This document shows positions 45,606 to 57,037 of a stretch of 64,000 nucleotides of DNA, one piece after another (position 1 is the stretch's first letter; each line of letters opens with the position of its first letter). The DNA lies in assembly GCA_949775045.1 (NCBI GenBank), contig OX459095.1, forward strand, positions 21,914,811 through 21,978,810, written 5' to 3'. The notes under the pieces were generated by a model. It searched no databases. It worked only from the letters and a program-made list of their open reading frames with translations, and was not told the DNA's origin. Origin of the DNA: Metridium senile. Taxonomy: Eukaryota > Cnidaria > Anthozoa > Actiniaria > Metridiidae. The position numbers and the translations under genes are program-made.

Positions 45606-46526
45606 ATGGCAAGGGACAAAGCGATGAGCGATATATTGAACTTGAAGTCACAGGAAAGGAAAAACTGGTTTACTATATATTTCATCGAGGGAATATGGAT
45701 TATCATCGTCAACATCATCACTATCATAACATTCTCTATCAACAGAAAGGTCTTTAAGAGAAGTGTGATTTGCCTTGTTAACCTTGCCATTTCGGATCTA
45801 GTATTTGGTGTTTGTCTTCTGAGCAAGAGTATTCAAAATTATTTCGCCCTTGTGAACACTAGGCAGCAAATGACGAAGCATATGCAAGTGAACGCTGTTT
45901 TGGAGGCATTGGTGTTTTTCTGTTGCTCTTCTTCTGGTATGTGTCTTTTCATCGTTGCACTCGAACGCGTCTTTGCAATTTTCGCGCCATTTCGCTATCG
46001 TGTCTCAAATGTTCAAGCTTACGCCACTGTTATTGGAATGGGTTGGTGTGTGTGTGTAGGTGTTGGTGTGGGTCACTACCTCACTCCAAGTAAATCTGCA
46101 CATACACTCCTGTACTTCTACACGACTTGCATCGTCTTTGGTCTTCTGGTTATAACCATCTCATACACAGCGATATTTATTAAAGTAAGATCTCAAAACC
46201 AGCTGCATAACAGAGCCACAAAAGCCACCGCCCATTTACAAGAACGAAGGATGACCTACACATTAATGATAGTGACATTTTGCTCAGTGCTAACATGGTT
46301 GCCCACTGCAGTACTGTTTGTGCTGTATCAGATAACAACCACACAAATCTCTAATCAGATATCAGGTGTTGCTTTAACGATTGTTTTTTTCAATTCATTC
46401 CTCAATCCTATCATCTATGCATTCAGGATGAAGGATTTTAGAAATGCGTCGTTCCAGTTTCTGTGTAAATGCTCACGGCATCGAATACATCCCATCCCTC
46501 TAAATAGGCCTCCTTGCCCACAATGA
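45606..46526 (+). CDS. orphan class A GPCR 4
   Basis: An intact 306-residue receptor (MARDKAMSDILNLKS start). TM1 contains IIIVNIITIITF, TM2 NLAISDLVFG, TM3 ends ALERVFAIF, loop 2 APFRYR, TM5 ITISYTAIFIKVR, TM6 VLTWLPTA, TM7 NSFLNPIIYAF, and helix 8 FRNASFQFLCKC. Distinctive residues are Lys in ICL3 (RATKATAHLQERRMTYT) and VFFNSFL in TM7. The predicted protein is identical to that of GPCR7 in unit 2. A poly(A) signal lies at 46758-46763. Ligand unknown; a cell-surface chemosensory or peptide-receptor role is plausible but not shown. Confidence 0.94.
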   Translation: MARDKAMSDILNLKSQERKNWFTIYFIEGIWIIIVNIITIITFSINRKVFKRSVICLVNLAISDLVFGVCLLSKSIQNYFALVNTRQQMTKHMQVNAVLEALVFFCCSSSGMCLFIVALERVFAIFAPFRYRVSNVQAYATVIGMGWCVCVGVGVGHYLTPSKSAHTLLYFYTTCIVFGLLVITISYTAIFIKVRSQNQLHNRATKATAHLQERRMTYTLMIVTFCSVLTWLPTAVLFVLYQITTTQISNQISGVALTIVFFNSFLNPIIYAFRMKDFRNASFQFLCKCSRHRIHPIPLNRPPCPQ

Positions 46527-46757
46527 CGCGTGTAAGTTACTAAAAAATATCTCATTACAACTGACTTAACTTGTCCTTGATTGTGATTTATAGTCACTTA
46601 ATAAGAACTATTGCCCAGTAGCATTTGATTTTGGTTTAATGGATATAGTGTTTATGCTCTATGTAGTATTTTAAGCATATTCATATTGCTATAATTATAA
46701 ATCTAAGTGTCATGTAATAGTTTTCTATTTTTGTAAATATCTACATATATATGTGTA

Positions 46758-46763
46758 AATAAA
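46758..46763 (+). terminator. candidate poly(A) signal of GPCR 4
   Basis: AATAAA about 230 bp after the stop, conserved at 59586-59591 in the duplicate. Confidence 0.45.
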
Positions 46764-46819
46764 GAATCGAATTGAATTGAAATAGTGGTTTTTAGTTTAG
46801 TTGTTTAAAACTGTTAATA

Positions 46820-48140
46820 AAATAATTTTATAAAATAACTTTGAGAAATCCTGCATGGTGATTGGTTGTAGCCTTCCAGAACAGGTGTTCTTGTGGAGGT
46901 TTTGGGGGAAACGAAGCAGTTGTGGAACTGGAACTCGAGAACTTGATTTGCACTCCAAAACTTCAGAATGCTAGCTTTGCAGGCTAGCTTGGTTGAGGTA
47001 CGTACTTTATGGGAGCACACTGCACGTGCGTTTGCATTTTGATCATTTTGTATTTTTTTTAAAGAAATAGAAAACTTGCTTTTGTGATATATGCAGTTAT
47101 ATAAAAGAGAAGTGTTGAGAAGCACTCAACTTTTTGCTAGCTTGTCAATCAAGTTGTAGTGAATGAGTGTGCGCTGACAGAAGCATGTCAAGTGAACACA
47201 GGATTTTCACTTCTAGACAACATTTGGAGGTCTCCTAACTAAAACTTTGGTAGGTTTTGCGAAAAATTGTCTGTGCACTTACACCATTAACGCTAGCTAT
47301 GGTTGATTGATTTTTTTTTTTTTGCAAAATAAACATCCGTGTGTCAACTGTTATACATAGCCAGAAAAACCGAACGGTCATGCACATTAGTAACGCGACA
47401 CTTAGAAAAAACTCGACAGGCTTATGCTCTCAAGTTAACAGAGAATGTAGGGAACCAGAATTTCCTATCCTGATAACTCGGCAACCGCGTCATTAAAACA
47501 ACTTTCCCCTCTCTAGGTTGATTAACCTAATTACATGCTATAATAAAAACACAGAAACAACGCCAAAACGTTCAAATGTGTGTCGGTTTTACAACTTATA
47601 ACTTTGTATGGTTTCCAGCCGCTCATTCCTTTGTCAAATGCCCAATTTGCTCAAAATTACTCTATTATTACGGTCTCAAGCTAAGGGCCAATATGTTTAT
47701 TGTCTGTTTTCCCCCTCTGGTTTGATTCATTGGTCATTTGTTAATATGGTCTCCCTATTTTCAAATGAATCGGCTACAGACTCATTATTCAGGTTTCAAG
47801 ACATTGGCAATGTTTTGTTGACGTGCGCGTTCTTTGTTTCAGCCATCACAATAGAGCTTAATTATAAGCTAATTAATTAATTGTATTTGAATCGCGAGAA
47901 TCACATAGGTGACAAATTCTTTGTATTTTTGTAACAAATATGGATGGTTATACTATATATGGCGCACTAGTACTAATGACAATTGTTTTATTGACATGAC
48001 ATGAACTCATAAATAATTAGCTCCACCCACAATGGTTCGGAATTTCTGGCGATGAGGTCACGATTACGTCTCCCACCTATAATAAAGTTATTGAACTGTA
48101 ACCCACATGAATATATGAGAATGTAGAAAGTAAGGCATTT
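46820..48140. other. receptor 3' flank and gene-free DNA
   Basis: The first 190 bp (GTTCTTGTGGAGG; CAGTTGTGGAACTGGAACTCG) match the 3' flank of GPCR1 at 24460-24640. The rest has no recognised gene. A 90-codon frame at 47608-47880 is not supported (see rejected). Confidence 0.45.
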
Positions 48141-48189
48141 AGATTTGATATTACTGGAGACTTTTATTCAAACATTTACGACTAGATAG

Positions 48190-48838
48190 TCATCATCAGG
48201 AAATGGTAATTACATGAAATTATCTTGTTTTAAAAGTTCATTTATTCCAAGAGGAAAAAGCTTTGCAATGTACATAGCGTATTGTTTGTTTAGAGAAGGT
48301 TTGCGTTTTTGAATGAAAAGACCTTCGGTGCTTTTTCGGGAAAAAAAGCGGCGCTTCAATGATTGCTTCAATGATCCAAACAAAGAATAGACCACGTAAA
48401 ACAATGATGTGGGTTTTCCTTGAGGTGTTTAGCTCGCTCTGAATTGTGTTTAGGGTTTGAGTGTTCTTCTTTGCGTACTTCAAAATGTCTGAGTGTTTTT
48501 CCAATGTAGTTCTGTCCACATTAGCATTGACCCTCGTAGACAGCGTTGGATCGGTGGATGTTCTTGTCCTTTAGCGAGAAAATACTTTAGATCTTGCGAG
48601 TTTGCCACACGATGACGAAGATGAAGTTGAAATCGGTGAAATTCAACTTGTATAGGAAGTTTTTGCTGTTGTCTTCATTCTGTTTACAGTATGGTAAACT
48701 GATGAATATTTTCTTTCTCTCTTCGAACAAGTATTCGGGAATCAGCGGTTTGTCTTTCGTTAAATTGTTAAAAAAAGTAGATATAGTGTTCTCAACAAAC
48801 TTTCTGGGATATCCCGCATTTATAAAAATGTAGATCTA
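48190..48838 (-). mobile_element. decayed Penelope-like retroelement, C-terminal (GIY-YIG) part
   Basis: Minus-strand conceptual reading from 48838: INAGYPRKFVENT, then LPYC, KLNFTDFNFIF, then VYEGQC, CGQNYIGKTLRHFE, KHNSERAKHLKENPHH and CFTW. This is the end of a Penelope-type RT followed by its GIY-YIG endonuclease domain (VY...YIG core, downstream ERAKHLKENP block). Several in-frame stops and frame changes show it is inactive. It is present in both units (the copy ends at 61.67 kb). Confidence 0.8.
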
Positions 48839-49084
48839 ATAACTTGGATATCGTGGTTAAGGTTTGTTGTAGCCTGCGTGGTGGCCTGCGTGGTGGCGAG
48901 GGGTGGGGTCTAGGGCGCCGATGATATTGTTTCGTTTGCATTTAGTTTGTGTCTGTGATGACCAGTGAGAATATTATATAAAATATATATTATCAGAGCA
49001 AAATCGGTCGTTTCATTTCTAAACCTACACCTAAAATTAACTCTATTATCAATGCATTCATAATAGAAGATACTATACATGGCA

Positions 49085-49335
49085 GCTAAAACCATTACAC
49101 TGGTTATCGATGCGACACCGAATAGACGTCTTTAAAGTTCTATTATTGACCTACAAGGCAACAAATGGTCTTGCACCTTCATCTTAATTCTGTTGTTCTT
49201 ATCTTGTAAGTAATGTATATATAATATGTACATTTTTCTGTATCTTCCTTGTTGTAAAGCGCTAAATGTAATGTAATGTAAAGAGTAAATTATACAGCGC
49301 TATACAAATTAAACAAATTATTATCATTATTATCT
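49085..49335 (+). mobile_element. 3' fragment of a CR1/L2-like LINE
   Basis: Encodes LHWLSMRHRIDVFKVLLLTY followed by KATNGLAP, the end of a non-LTR ORF2. A 3'UTR with GCGCTATACAAATTAAACAA and an ATT-rich tail follows. It is found in the spacer before unit 2; the corresponding unit 2 position lies beyond the DIRS insertion. Confidence 0.75.
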
Positions 49336-49790
49336 GATTGTTCTGCGGTTTGAAGTTTACACTCGACTTCGAAAGACTAACATCCTTAATAATATTGAGC
49401 ACTTTACTTAATGGTGCAAGTTAGGTTAGATTATCTTTTTTTCAAGAATGCAGATGTAAATGACAATGGTTTGCACTCTAGCCATATCAAGCGCATTCTA
49501 GCGTCTTTTGCAGCCGTCCATCTAATAAGAGATTTAATGCACAGCAATAACTACAACGTACACACTGATACTTTTATAGTGCCAACGGTAGATACTTTTT
49601 GAATTTCATGATCAAAAACTAAATAGTAAATCACGAGTAATTAGTGTACAAAGATATCACGACCGCAACATCGACATTTTTTTTTACATTCTTGTTTTTC
49701 TTTTCCACAACTCGATAACACAAAACAGCGAGCTGCGAGGTTTTTATATAGTCCTAAAAGACTTTGTTTGCTCTTGTTCTATTAATAGAA

Positions 49791-50711
49791 ATGGCAAGGG
49801 ACAAAGCGTTGAACGATGTATTGAGCTTCAAGTCACACGAAATGAAAAAGTGGATTATTATGTATTGCATCGAGGCAATATGGATCATCGTCGTCAACAT
49901 CATCACTATCATAACATTCTCTATCAACAGAAAGGTATTTAGGCGAAGTGTGATTTGCCTTGTAAACCTTGCCATTTCGGATCTAGTATTTGGAATTTGT
50001 CTTCTGACTCAGGGGATTCACAATTATTTCGCCCTTTTGAACACCAGGCAACACATGACCAGCCATATGCAAGTGAACGCTGTTTTGGAGGCATTTGTGT
50101 TTTTCTGTGGCTCTTCTTCTGGTATGTGCCTTTTCATCGTTGCACTGGAACGCGTCTTTGCAATGTTTGCGCCATTTCGCTATCGTGTCGCAAATCTTCA
50201 AGCTTACGCCACTGTTATTGGAATGAGTTGGTGTGTGTGTGTAGGTGTGGGTGTGGGTCACTACTTCACTCCAAGTAAATCAGCTTATATTCTCATGTAC
50301 TTCTACACGACTGGCATCGTTTTAGGTCTGCTGGTTATTATCATCTCATACGCAGCGATATTTATTAAAGTAAGATCTCAAAACCAGCTGCATAACAGAG
50401 CCACACAAGCCGCCGCCCAGCTTCTAGAACGAACGATGGCATACACCTTAATGATAGTGACATTTTGTTCACTGTTAACATGGTTGCCCACTGCAGTACT
50501 GTTTGTGCTGTATCAGATAACAGCTACTCAAATCTCTAGTCATATATCGGGTGTTGCTTTTATGATTTTTTGCTCAAACTCATTCATCAATCCAATCATC
50601 TATGCATTCAGGATGAAGGAGTTTAGAAATGCGTCGTTCCAGTTTCTGTGTAAATGTTCACGGCATCGAATACATCCTATGGAACTTAATAGGCCTCCTC
50701 GGCCCCGATGA
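49791..50711 (+). CDS. orphan class A GPCR 5 (duplicate of GPCR 2)
   Basis: An intact 306-residue receptor, differing from GPCR2 only by Val for Leu in GVGVGHY (TM4/ECL2) and Ala for Ser in ITATQ (ECL3). All class A landmarks are retained: D2.50, ERV, TM4 W, TWLP, NPIIY and the helix 8 Cys pair. The acceptor-like ATTAATAG lies 2 nt before the ATG. The donor-like site upstream has one change (CCAACG|GTAGAT), because this upstream stretch lies outside the near-identical duplicate and belongs to a different paralogous flank. The same 0.7-kb foldback insertion lies in its 3' flank. Confidence 0.94.
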   Translation: MARDKALNDVLSFKSHEMKKWIIMYCIEAIWIIVVNIITIITFSINRKVFRRSVICLVNLAISDLVFGICLLTQGIHNYFALLNTRQHMTSHMQVNAVLEAFVFFCGSSSGMCLFIVALERVFAMFAPFRYRVANLQAYATVIGMSWCVCVGVGVGHYFTPSKSAYILMYFYTTGIVLGLLVIIISYAAIFIKVRSQNQLHNRATQAAAQLLERTMAYTLMIVTFCSLLTWLPTAVLFVLYQITATQISSHISGVAFMIFCSNSFINPIIYAFRMKEFRNASFQFLCKCSRHRIHPMELNRPPRPR

Positions 50712-50842
50712 CGTGTGTAAGTTACTTGAAAAAAAAAATTATCTCATTACAAATGACTTAACTTGTCCTTGATTGTGATTTATAGTCACTTACTAAGAAC
50801 TGTTACCCAGTAGCATTTGATTTTGTTTCATGGATATAGTGT

Positions 50843-51552
50843 TTTTAAACACTTCTCCGTAAGAACCTCATGACCACCTGAGATAAAAAAATAGAATTAT
50901 TTGAAACCTTGTGTGTAGAAAGCTTTTCATATAGGTACTGCCAAAAAGGGGTTCATAAGGAGTTACGATAATTTTTTGCTTAGCTTCAGGGGGGTCAAGT
51001 TGAAGACCAAAATTAGGCTTTTGGCCACTTCTCGTTAACTAGTACTGAAGTTTGAACCTCTGTAACTCTATGAAAATTTCGTGAAAAACTAATTCCTTTC
51101 GGGTAAAAATAAATGTATATCTTGCCTATGAGGGGACACTCTCAAAGTTTTAAAACATCTAATTAAACACTAAAAATGAGGTTTCGAAGTTAGCTAAAAT
51201 ATGATCAAATATATATATAAAAAAACTCAAAAGTTAGTCGTCGCACGGCTATAAAATGTTTGTGCTAGCAAGATAAAAGATTGGTCTTTTAAGGGATACA
51301 AAAACATTTTGCGGCATGCAGGATTTTGGCTCGACGAAAAGTCCCTATTTTCGAGTCAAAATACGAATGTCGACATTTCAGTATAAATTTGAAACTGAAA
51401 CTAAACGAAAAATTCTCGAAACTCCTTATGAACCCCTTTTTGGAAGTACCCATATGAAAGGTTTTCTACACACAAAGATTGAAATAATTCTATTTTTTTT
51501 TTTATCTCAGGCTGTCATGAGGTTTTTACGGAGATATCCTCTTTTACATAAA
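50843..51552. mobile_element. 0.7-kb foldback element, unit 2 copy
   Basis: Duplicate of the element at 38291-39000, with the same arms and only small changes in homopolymer length. Confidence 0.85.
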
Positions 51553-52104
51553 ATATGCTCTATGTAGTATTTTAAGCATATTCTTATTGCTATTATTATA
51601 AAGTGTCATATAATAGCTTTCTATTTTTGTAAATATCTACATGAATAGTTTTATAAAATGGGTGTTAGATCGTAAGACCCCTTTGTATATAAAATGCTAG
51701 CACAATCATTTAATGCTAAAAATTATGTTTAAGTGTACGAAAAAACCCTTTTTATCAAAATATTCTTCAATTGTTAGGCCTATTTTTCGCTGTATACTTT
51801 GAATTTTTGTACAATGGCACAACAAAGCCAAACACGAGAAAACATTTGAAAGCACCACTCCCCGCAGGCGGAGTGCTTTTATTGTTTTCGAGTGTTTGGA
51901 AAACCCATGAGCACGAGTTTTTTTAATTACTCATACAAATTGATAATTCAATGAGATTATCAGTGTCATTGTCAAGAGCTGTATTGACTAAATCAAGTCA
52001 AGACACATGCAGGCAGCCCAACTATTCTCTTTGAGGATCTTTTTTAATGACAATAAAGTTATTTTTAACTGCGCGCCGAGCGACATACATATTGAGGGCG
52101 CGGT

Positions 52105-52361
52105 GGGGTTCCTGTGGTGAATTTGTTTGAATGCGCGCGGGTGGGATTCCTGTGGCTTTTTACAAGCAATTTTTCGTCAAAGTCGCGCGGTGATAAAGAG
52201 GTAGTATTTTGACAAATTAGGTAGTATTTTGGTAGTGTTTTAGTATCAAGATAATACTTTCTTCGATTTTTCTGTCGTACGTGTGATTCCGCGCGACCAA
52301 AAAATTGCTTGCAAAAAGCCACAGGAATCCCATCCGCGCATTCAAACAAATACACCACAGG
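52105..52361. mobile_element. foldback element, unit 2 copy
   Basis: Duplicate of 39552-39808. Confidence 0.75.
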
Positions 52362-52811
52362 AAGATGTACACTGGAAGATGCACGCAGATGCACGCATAA
52401 TAAATCGATTTAAATAGAAAACCACAAGAATATAAAAATCATCATAAAAAGTATTTTTCTTACTTGACAATTAGCAGTCAAAGCACAGGTTATTCATTCT
52501 CATTTTTTAAAAACATATTACAAATTACAACTCTATTTAAAAAAAGGATAATTACAGAAATGTAGCTAAATAACTCAAAAAAGCCTGAGATTACAGTCAT
52601 TTATGACGAGAATGACCGTTTGAAAAGCTTTTATTTTGCACAACCAAGGATATTCTCTCAGAGGAAAATATTCTTCTTCTAAGTACCCTAAGTACAAGAC
52701 AGAACGCTTAAAATATTTCATTATAGGCTCAAGCATCAAAGAAATTTTAGTTAATATTGAATATATTATAAGATCGGTTTAAAAAAATGTATCGCAAAGT
52801 ATTGTCTATTG

Positions 52812-53037
52812 CAGTGCGACTACTGATACCGGGGGCACACAAGCATATTTAAAAATAAATATTTTGAGATCAAACAAAAATTTCGTATAGGGTTCTCACA
52901 GGCTAAGATGTTTTGATTACATCTTTATCTATTCCGTTCACATATAATGAAAATTGTTAGCATCAAACATTTGTTCATATTCTCAATCGTGATTGGATAA
53001 TTATGTTTTGGTGGCCGCTGTTTTAGTAGTCGCACTG
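52812..53037. mobile_element. CAGTGCGACTACT MITE, unit 2 copy
   Basis: Duplicate of 40259-40484 with the same 226-bp span. Confidence 0.7.
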
Positions 53038-54669
53038 TAAATATTTATTTATTGCAACTATCTTTTATAATTATAAGTCTTTATTAAATAAATGTTAATA
53101 TGCAAATAAGACATCGGGCTGCTCTGTATTCGCAAGAAATTACCAACTTTTCATGATATATAGCTCACTTAATTTCACGTTGTGAAATCGCTCTAGTGCA
53201 CTCTTGATCTGATTTGAGTGCAAACGATTGTGATTTACACCTGCATTCTAAATAACAAAAGCAGAGAATTTAACCTCGCATCATTGGGTAGTTCTCAATG
53301 TTGTTTGGGATGTTAGTCCTTCGGAGTCAAGTGGGAACTTCAAACCATAGGGAGACCCTTACCTTGTTGGAGTGTATACTATTGTGATTCTTAGATCCTA
53401 TAGAACACAATCAATCATGTAATATTCTAGAAAATACAAATTACTCGTGGGATATTGCACGGTATGCCACTCGATACCATAGTAAGTATTTTACAACTGA
53501 AACAAAGCTCGGTAATGCAAGCAACAAATTACTCCGCTAACAAGTTGTGCGGTTTACCGTGCAGGCTCGGTTACAAAAGATTTACTTAGATATGAGGAAG
53601 TTACTGTTTTCAAAGAGTCAGAGCAAGACTTGCCGTAAGCTGCGTTGCCGGCGGTTTGCGGGATTGCGAAAACCGCAGACTCCGGAAATGTAGGCTAGCC
53701 AGATGCATATGGTTAGTTTCTTCGTGAAAAAGGTCGATAATGATAAGAGCTGGGGGTGGTGGGGGATGTACCTACGTGTAATACTCTGGATTAAACGTAA
53801 ATTCAATGAAGTCATAATATCCACTCGGTTCCTTAATTCTACATATCAATTAAAATGAATACTTTTACCACAATTCTAAATTTATTTATTTTTTGATTGG
53901 TGAAAAACGGTTGCCATATCATAAAGGGCGGTCACTAAGCGAGCATGTATTTTGAACAAAAACGGATTCGAGCGTCAACGCGTTGCCGTATTCGCAGCGT
54001 ATTGAAAACTTTACACACTGGAGATCGTATTCGAAAAATTGAGGTTTCATCTACAGTATTCGCCAGATATTAAAGTGCGCGCAGAATCCGTTGAAAAAGT
54101 TACGGATTCAAAAATAACGGGATACTTTCAAAATTAAAAACATAATCTTAATAAATAAGCACCACCATCAGAAAGAGCAAGCAGAAATATGTTATTTGGA
54201 AGATTTTATTGCTATCAATATAATTCAAGTGAACCTTTTTTTTTTTTATTAATGTTTATTTTTCACACAATATATGGCTTACAAATAGATTAACGTTATT
54301 TACAGGTAGAAAGTACCATACTAAATAAATGTGGCACCCGAGAAAACTTACAAGTGTATGATTTATATGTTAACGTTGTTTTCAGGTAGAAAGTGCCACA
54401 CTAGATGTCAAGTGAGTCTATATGAAACCTAAATTACAGAGATTTGTATGTAAGTGTTCATTGAAGTTTTCCTTGCTAGCCTAGTTGTGGTGTTTTTCAC
54501 ACTTTTGAAATTCTCACAACTTCTCAATAATTTAATATTTTTGTCCAAACTTTTTACTTTTGTTGATGTCATTCTAATCTATAACTTTGATGTAGTGGTC
54601 AATTAAAATATGAATTAAAAAAAATTGATTATGAAGTGGCGGCCATATTGGCATTCAGTCAATGAAGTT

Positions 54670-54869
54670 TAGGCCTCGTCTACACGAATCCGATCCGGTT
54701 GAAACCGCATAGAAATATTTGCGTCCACACGAATCCACGTATCCGGACGATTCAAGTAAAAGTATGCGGTTTCGGTGACCGGATTCACTGGATTCGTGTG
54801 GACGATAGGCCGATTCGCATCAAAAATTATGCGGTTTCAAAAGTATCCGGATCCGTGTAAACGGGGTCT
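54670..54869. mobile_element. 200-bp MITE, unit 2 copy
   Basis: Duplicate of 41967-42166, just 3' of the broken receptor GPCR6. Confidence 0.75.
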
Positions 54870-55019
54870 TAATATCTTCGAGTAATAAAAATATTTCACG
54901 AGTGAGCGCAGCAACAACAATAGATCGGCTGTCTGTGGGACGCAATGACACACATGCACAAACTAAAGCAACGCCAAAATGGTTATAATAAGGTATTGTT
55001 TCCACGTGAATTACATCCG

Positions 55020-55917
55020 TCATTGGGGCCGAGAAAGACTATTTAGTGCTGTAGGATGTATTCGATGCCGTGAACATTTACACAGAAACTTGAACGACGC
55101 ATTTCTAAACTCCTTCATCCTGAATGAATGAATTGAAACACATTATCATAAAAGCAACACCTGATATTTGACTAGAGATTTGAGTGGCTGTTATCTGATA
55201 CAGAAACAGTACTGCAATGGGCAACCATGTTAACAGTGAACAAAATGTCACTATCATTAATGTGTAGGCCATCCGTCGTTCTTGTAAATGGGCGGCGGCT
55301 TGTGTGGCTCTGTTATGCAGCTGGTTTTGAGATCTTACTTTAATAAATATCGCTGTGTATGACATGGTTAGAACCAAAAGACCAAAAACAATGCAAGTCG
55401 TGTAGAAGTACAGGAGTATGTTTCCTGATTTACTTGGAGTGAGGTAGTGACCTACACCAACACCTACACACACACACCAACCCAGTCCAATAACAGTGGC
55501 GTAAGCTTGAAGATTTAAGACACGATAGCGAAATGGCGCGAAAATTGCAAAGACGCGTTCGAGTGCAACGATGAAAAGGCACATACCAGAAGAAGAGCTA
55601 CAGAAAAAGATAACTGCCTCCATACCCGCGTTCACTTGCGTATACCTCGTCATTTGTTGAACGGTGTTCCAAAGGGCGAAACGATTGTAAATACCCTGGA
55701 TGAGAAGACAAACGCCCAATACTAAATCCGATACGGCAAGGTTAACAAGACAGATCACACTTCGCTGAAAGACCTTTCTGTTGATAGAGAATGTTATGAT
55801 AGTGATGATGTTGACGATGATGATCCATATTGCCTCGATGAAATATATAGTAAACCAATTTTTCATTTCTAGTGACTTGAAGTTCAATAAATTGACCATC
55901 CCTTTGTCCCTTGCCAT
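55020..55917 (-). pseudogene. GPCR 6, truncated duplicate of GPCR 3 (TM7 deletion)
   Basis: The frame is open from the ATG at 55917 and matches GPCR3 through TM6 and early TM7, then a 20-bp deletion near 55124 shifts the frame. Translation ends as NSFIQDEGV and stops at 55105, giving 270 residues instead of 305. The NPIIYAF motif, helix 8 and the palmitoylation Cys are lost from the product, though their DNA survives out of frame down to 55020. The deletion lies between short TGA/GAATG repeats, which suggests slippage. Loss of NPxxY normally abolishes class A signalling, so it is probably non-functional, or at best a truncated receptor. Other changes against GPCR3: Ser for Gly in FQRSV, Leu for Met in VIGLGW, and a cluster in ITATQISSQ. 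Confidence 0.88.
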
Positions 55918-56730
55918 TTCTATAGAAACAGAGCAAATAACTTATTTTAGGTAATGTTTAATGGCCGGTACTGGACGGGGTTTTCAGTCCGAGGCGAAAC
56001 CGAATTGGAGGCCTTTGAAGTACTTTTAAAATGAATTAATTATTCTGGAGAACTAATTATATGGTAAAACGAACTAAGTTTGATGTTTACTAGTACACTG
56101 GGACTAGTGTCTGACTAAGTATCTGCATTGGACCAAAATTGCGCCATCGGGTTGGCTTATTACTGCATGATACTAGCTATTTTTAAAAAAAATCACACCT
56201 CGCTATTGGGTGTTATTGAGTAATCTAAAAGAAAAAAAAAATACAAAAGAAAAAAAAAAGTTATGATATATTTGTAAACCAATTGCTCGTGATTTACTGA
56301 TTGAGCTTTTGATCATGTAATTCAAAACGTATCTACCTTTGGCGCTATAAAAGTGTCAGTGTGCCGGTAAGTTGTTAGGTGTTAGTTTTTTCTCTGCAAC
56401 AAATCTCTTGTTATCTGGACGGCTGGAAAAGATGCCAGTGTGCGCTTGATCTCGTTTGAGTGAAAACCATTGTCATTTACACCTGCATTCTAAAAAGAAA
56501 TCTAATTTAACCTTGCATCATTAAGTATAGTGCTCAATATTATTAAGGATGTTAGTACTTTCGAAGTCGAGTGTAAACTTCAAACCGCAGAACAATCAGA
56601 TGAATATATGACGGACTTCTTATAGGGAGCGATTTACCTTGTTTAAGTGTAAACTACTGTGATTTACAAATCATATAAAATACAGCCAATCATGTAACAT
56701 TCTAGAAAATACAAGTGACTCGTGGGATAT

Positions 56731-57037
56731 ATAGAGGATATTACATGGGCGCGCGGAGATATGAATTTTATCTTCGAGTGTTGATAAGATATCCCACGAG
56801 TGAGCGCAGCGAACGAGTGGGATATCTTTTCAACACGAGAAGATAAAATTCATATCTCAAAGCGCACATGTAATGTTCTGTTTATTATATAACAGATTGA
56901 AACAAAAATTTTTTTTTGAAAGTTGATTGGTTGAGAGTGATATCACACATGTGTGATATCAATGATATCTTCATGACTAGGATAGGCTTTTTATCTAGTT
57001 GATATCACTCGGTATACCACTATATGTTATATAATAA
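56731..57037. mobile_element. 307-bp MITE-like insertion, unit 2 only
   Basis: Unit 1 reads GGGATATTACTAGGTATGCC without interruption near 44040; unit 2 has 307 bp inserted after GGGATAT. The insert contains inverted arms (ATGAATTTTATCTTC / AAGATAAAATTCAT; GATATCCCAC / GTGGGATATC) and a GATATCACACATGTGTGATATC-type palindrome. It lies upstream of the broken GPCR6. Confidence 0.85.

Larger units (their letters stand above)
37040..49590. repeat. tandem segmental duplication, unit 1 (~12.5 kb)
   Basis: Direct repeat of 49591-61668 at about 99% by eye, carrying three receptors (GPCR2 +, GPCR3 -, GPCR4 +), the same MITEs and the same Penelope fragment. The offset steps from 12552 (GPCR2/5) to 12683-12703 (GPCR3/6) to 12828 (GPCR4/7) because of unit-specific indels. 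The left edge falls inside conserved receptor-upstream DNA, where both units remain similar but diverged. That is what unequal crossing-over between paralogous flanks would give. Confidence 0.9.

Noticed and set aside
47608..47880. 90-codon open frame repeated at 60436-60708
   Set aside because: It has no recognisable domain and the two copies differ mainly by amino-acid-changing substitutions (Asn/Asp, Thr/Met). It is preserved only because the whole unit is duplicated.
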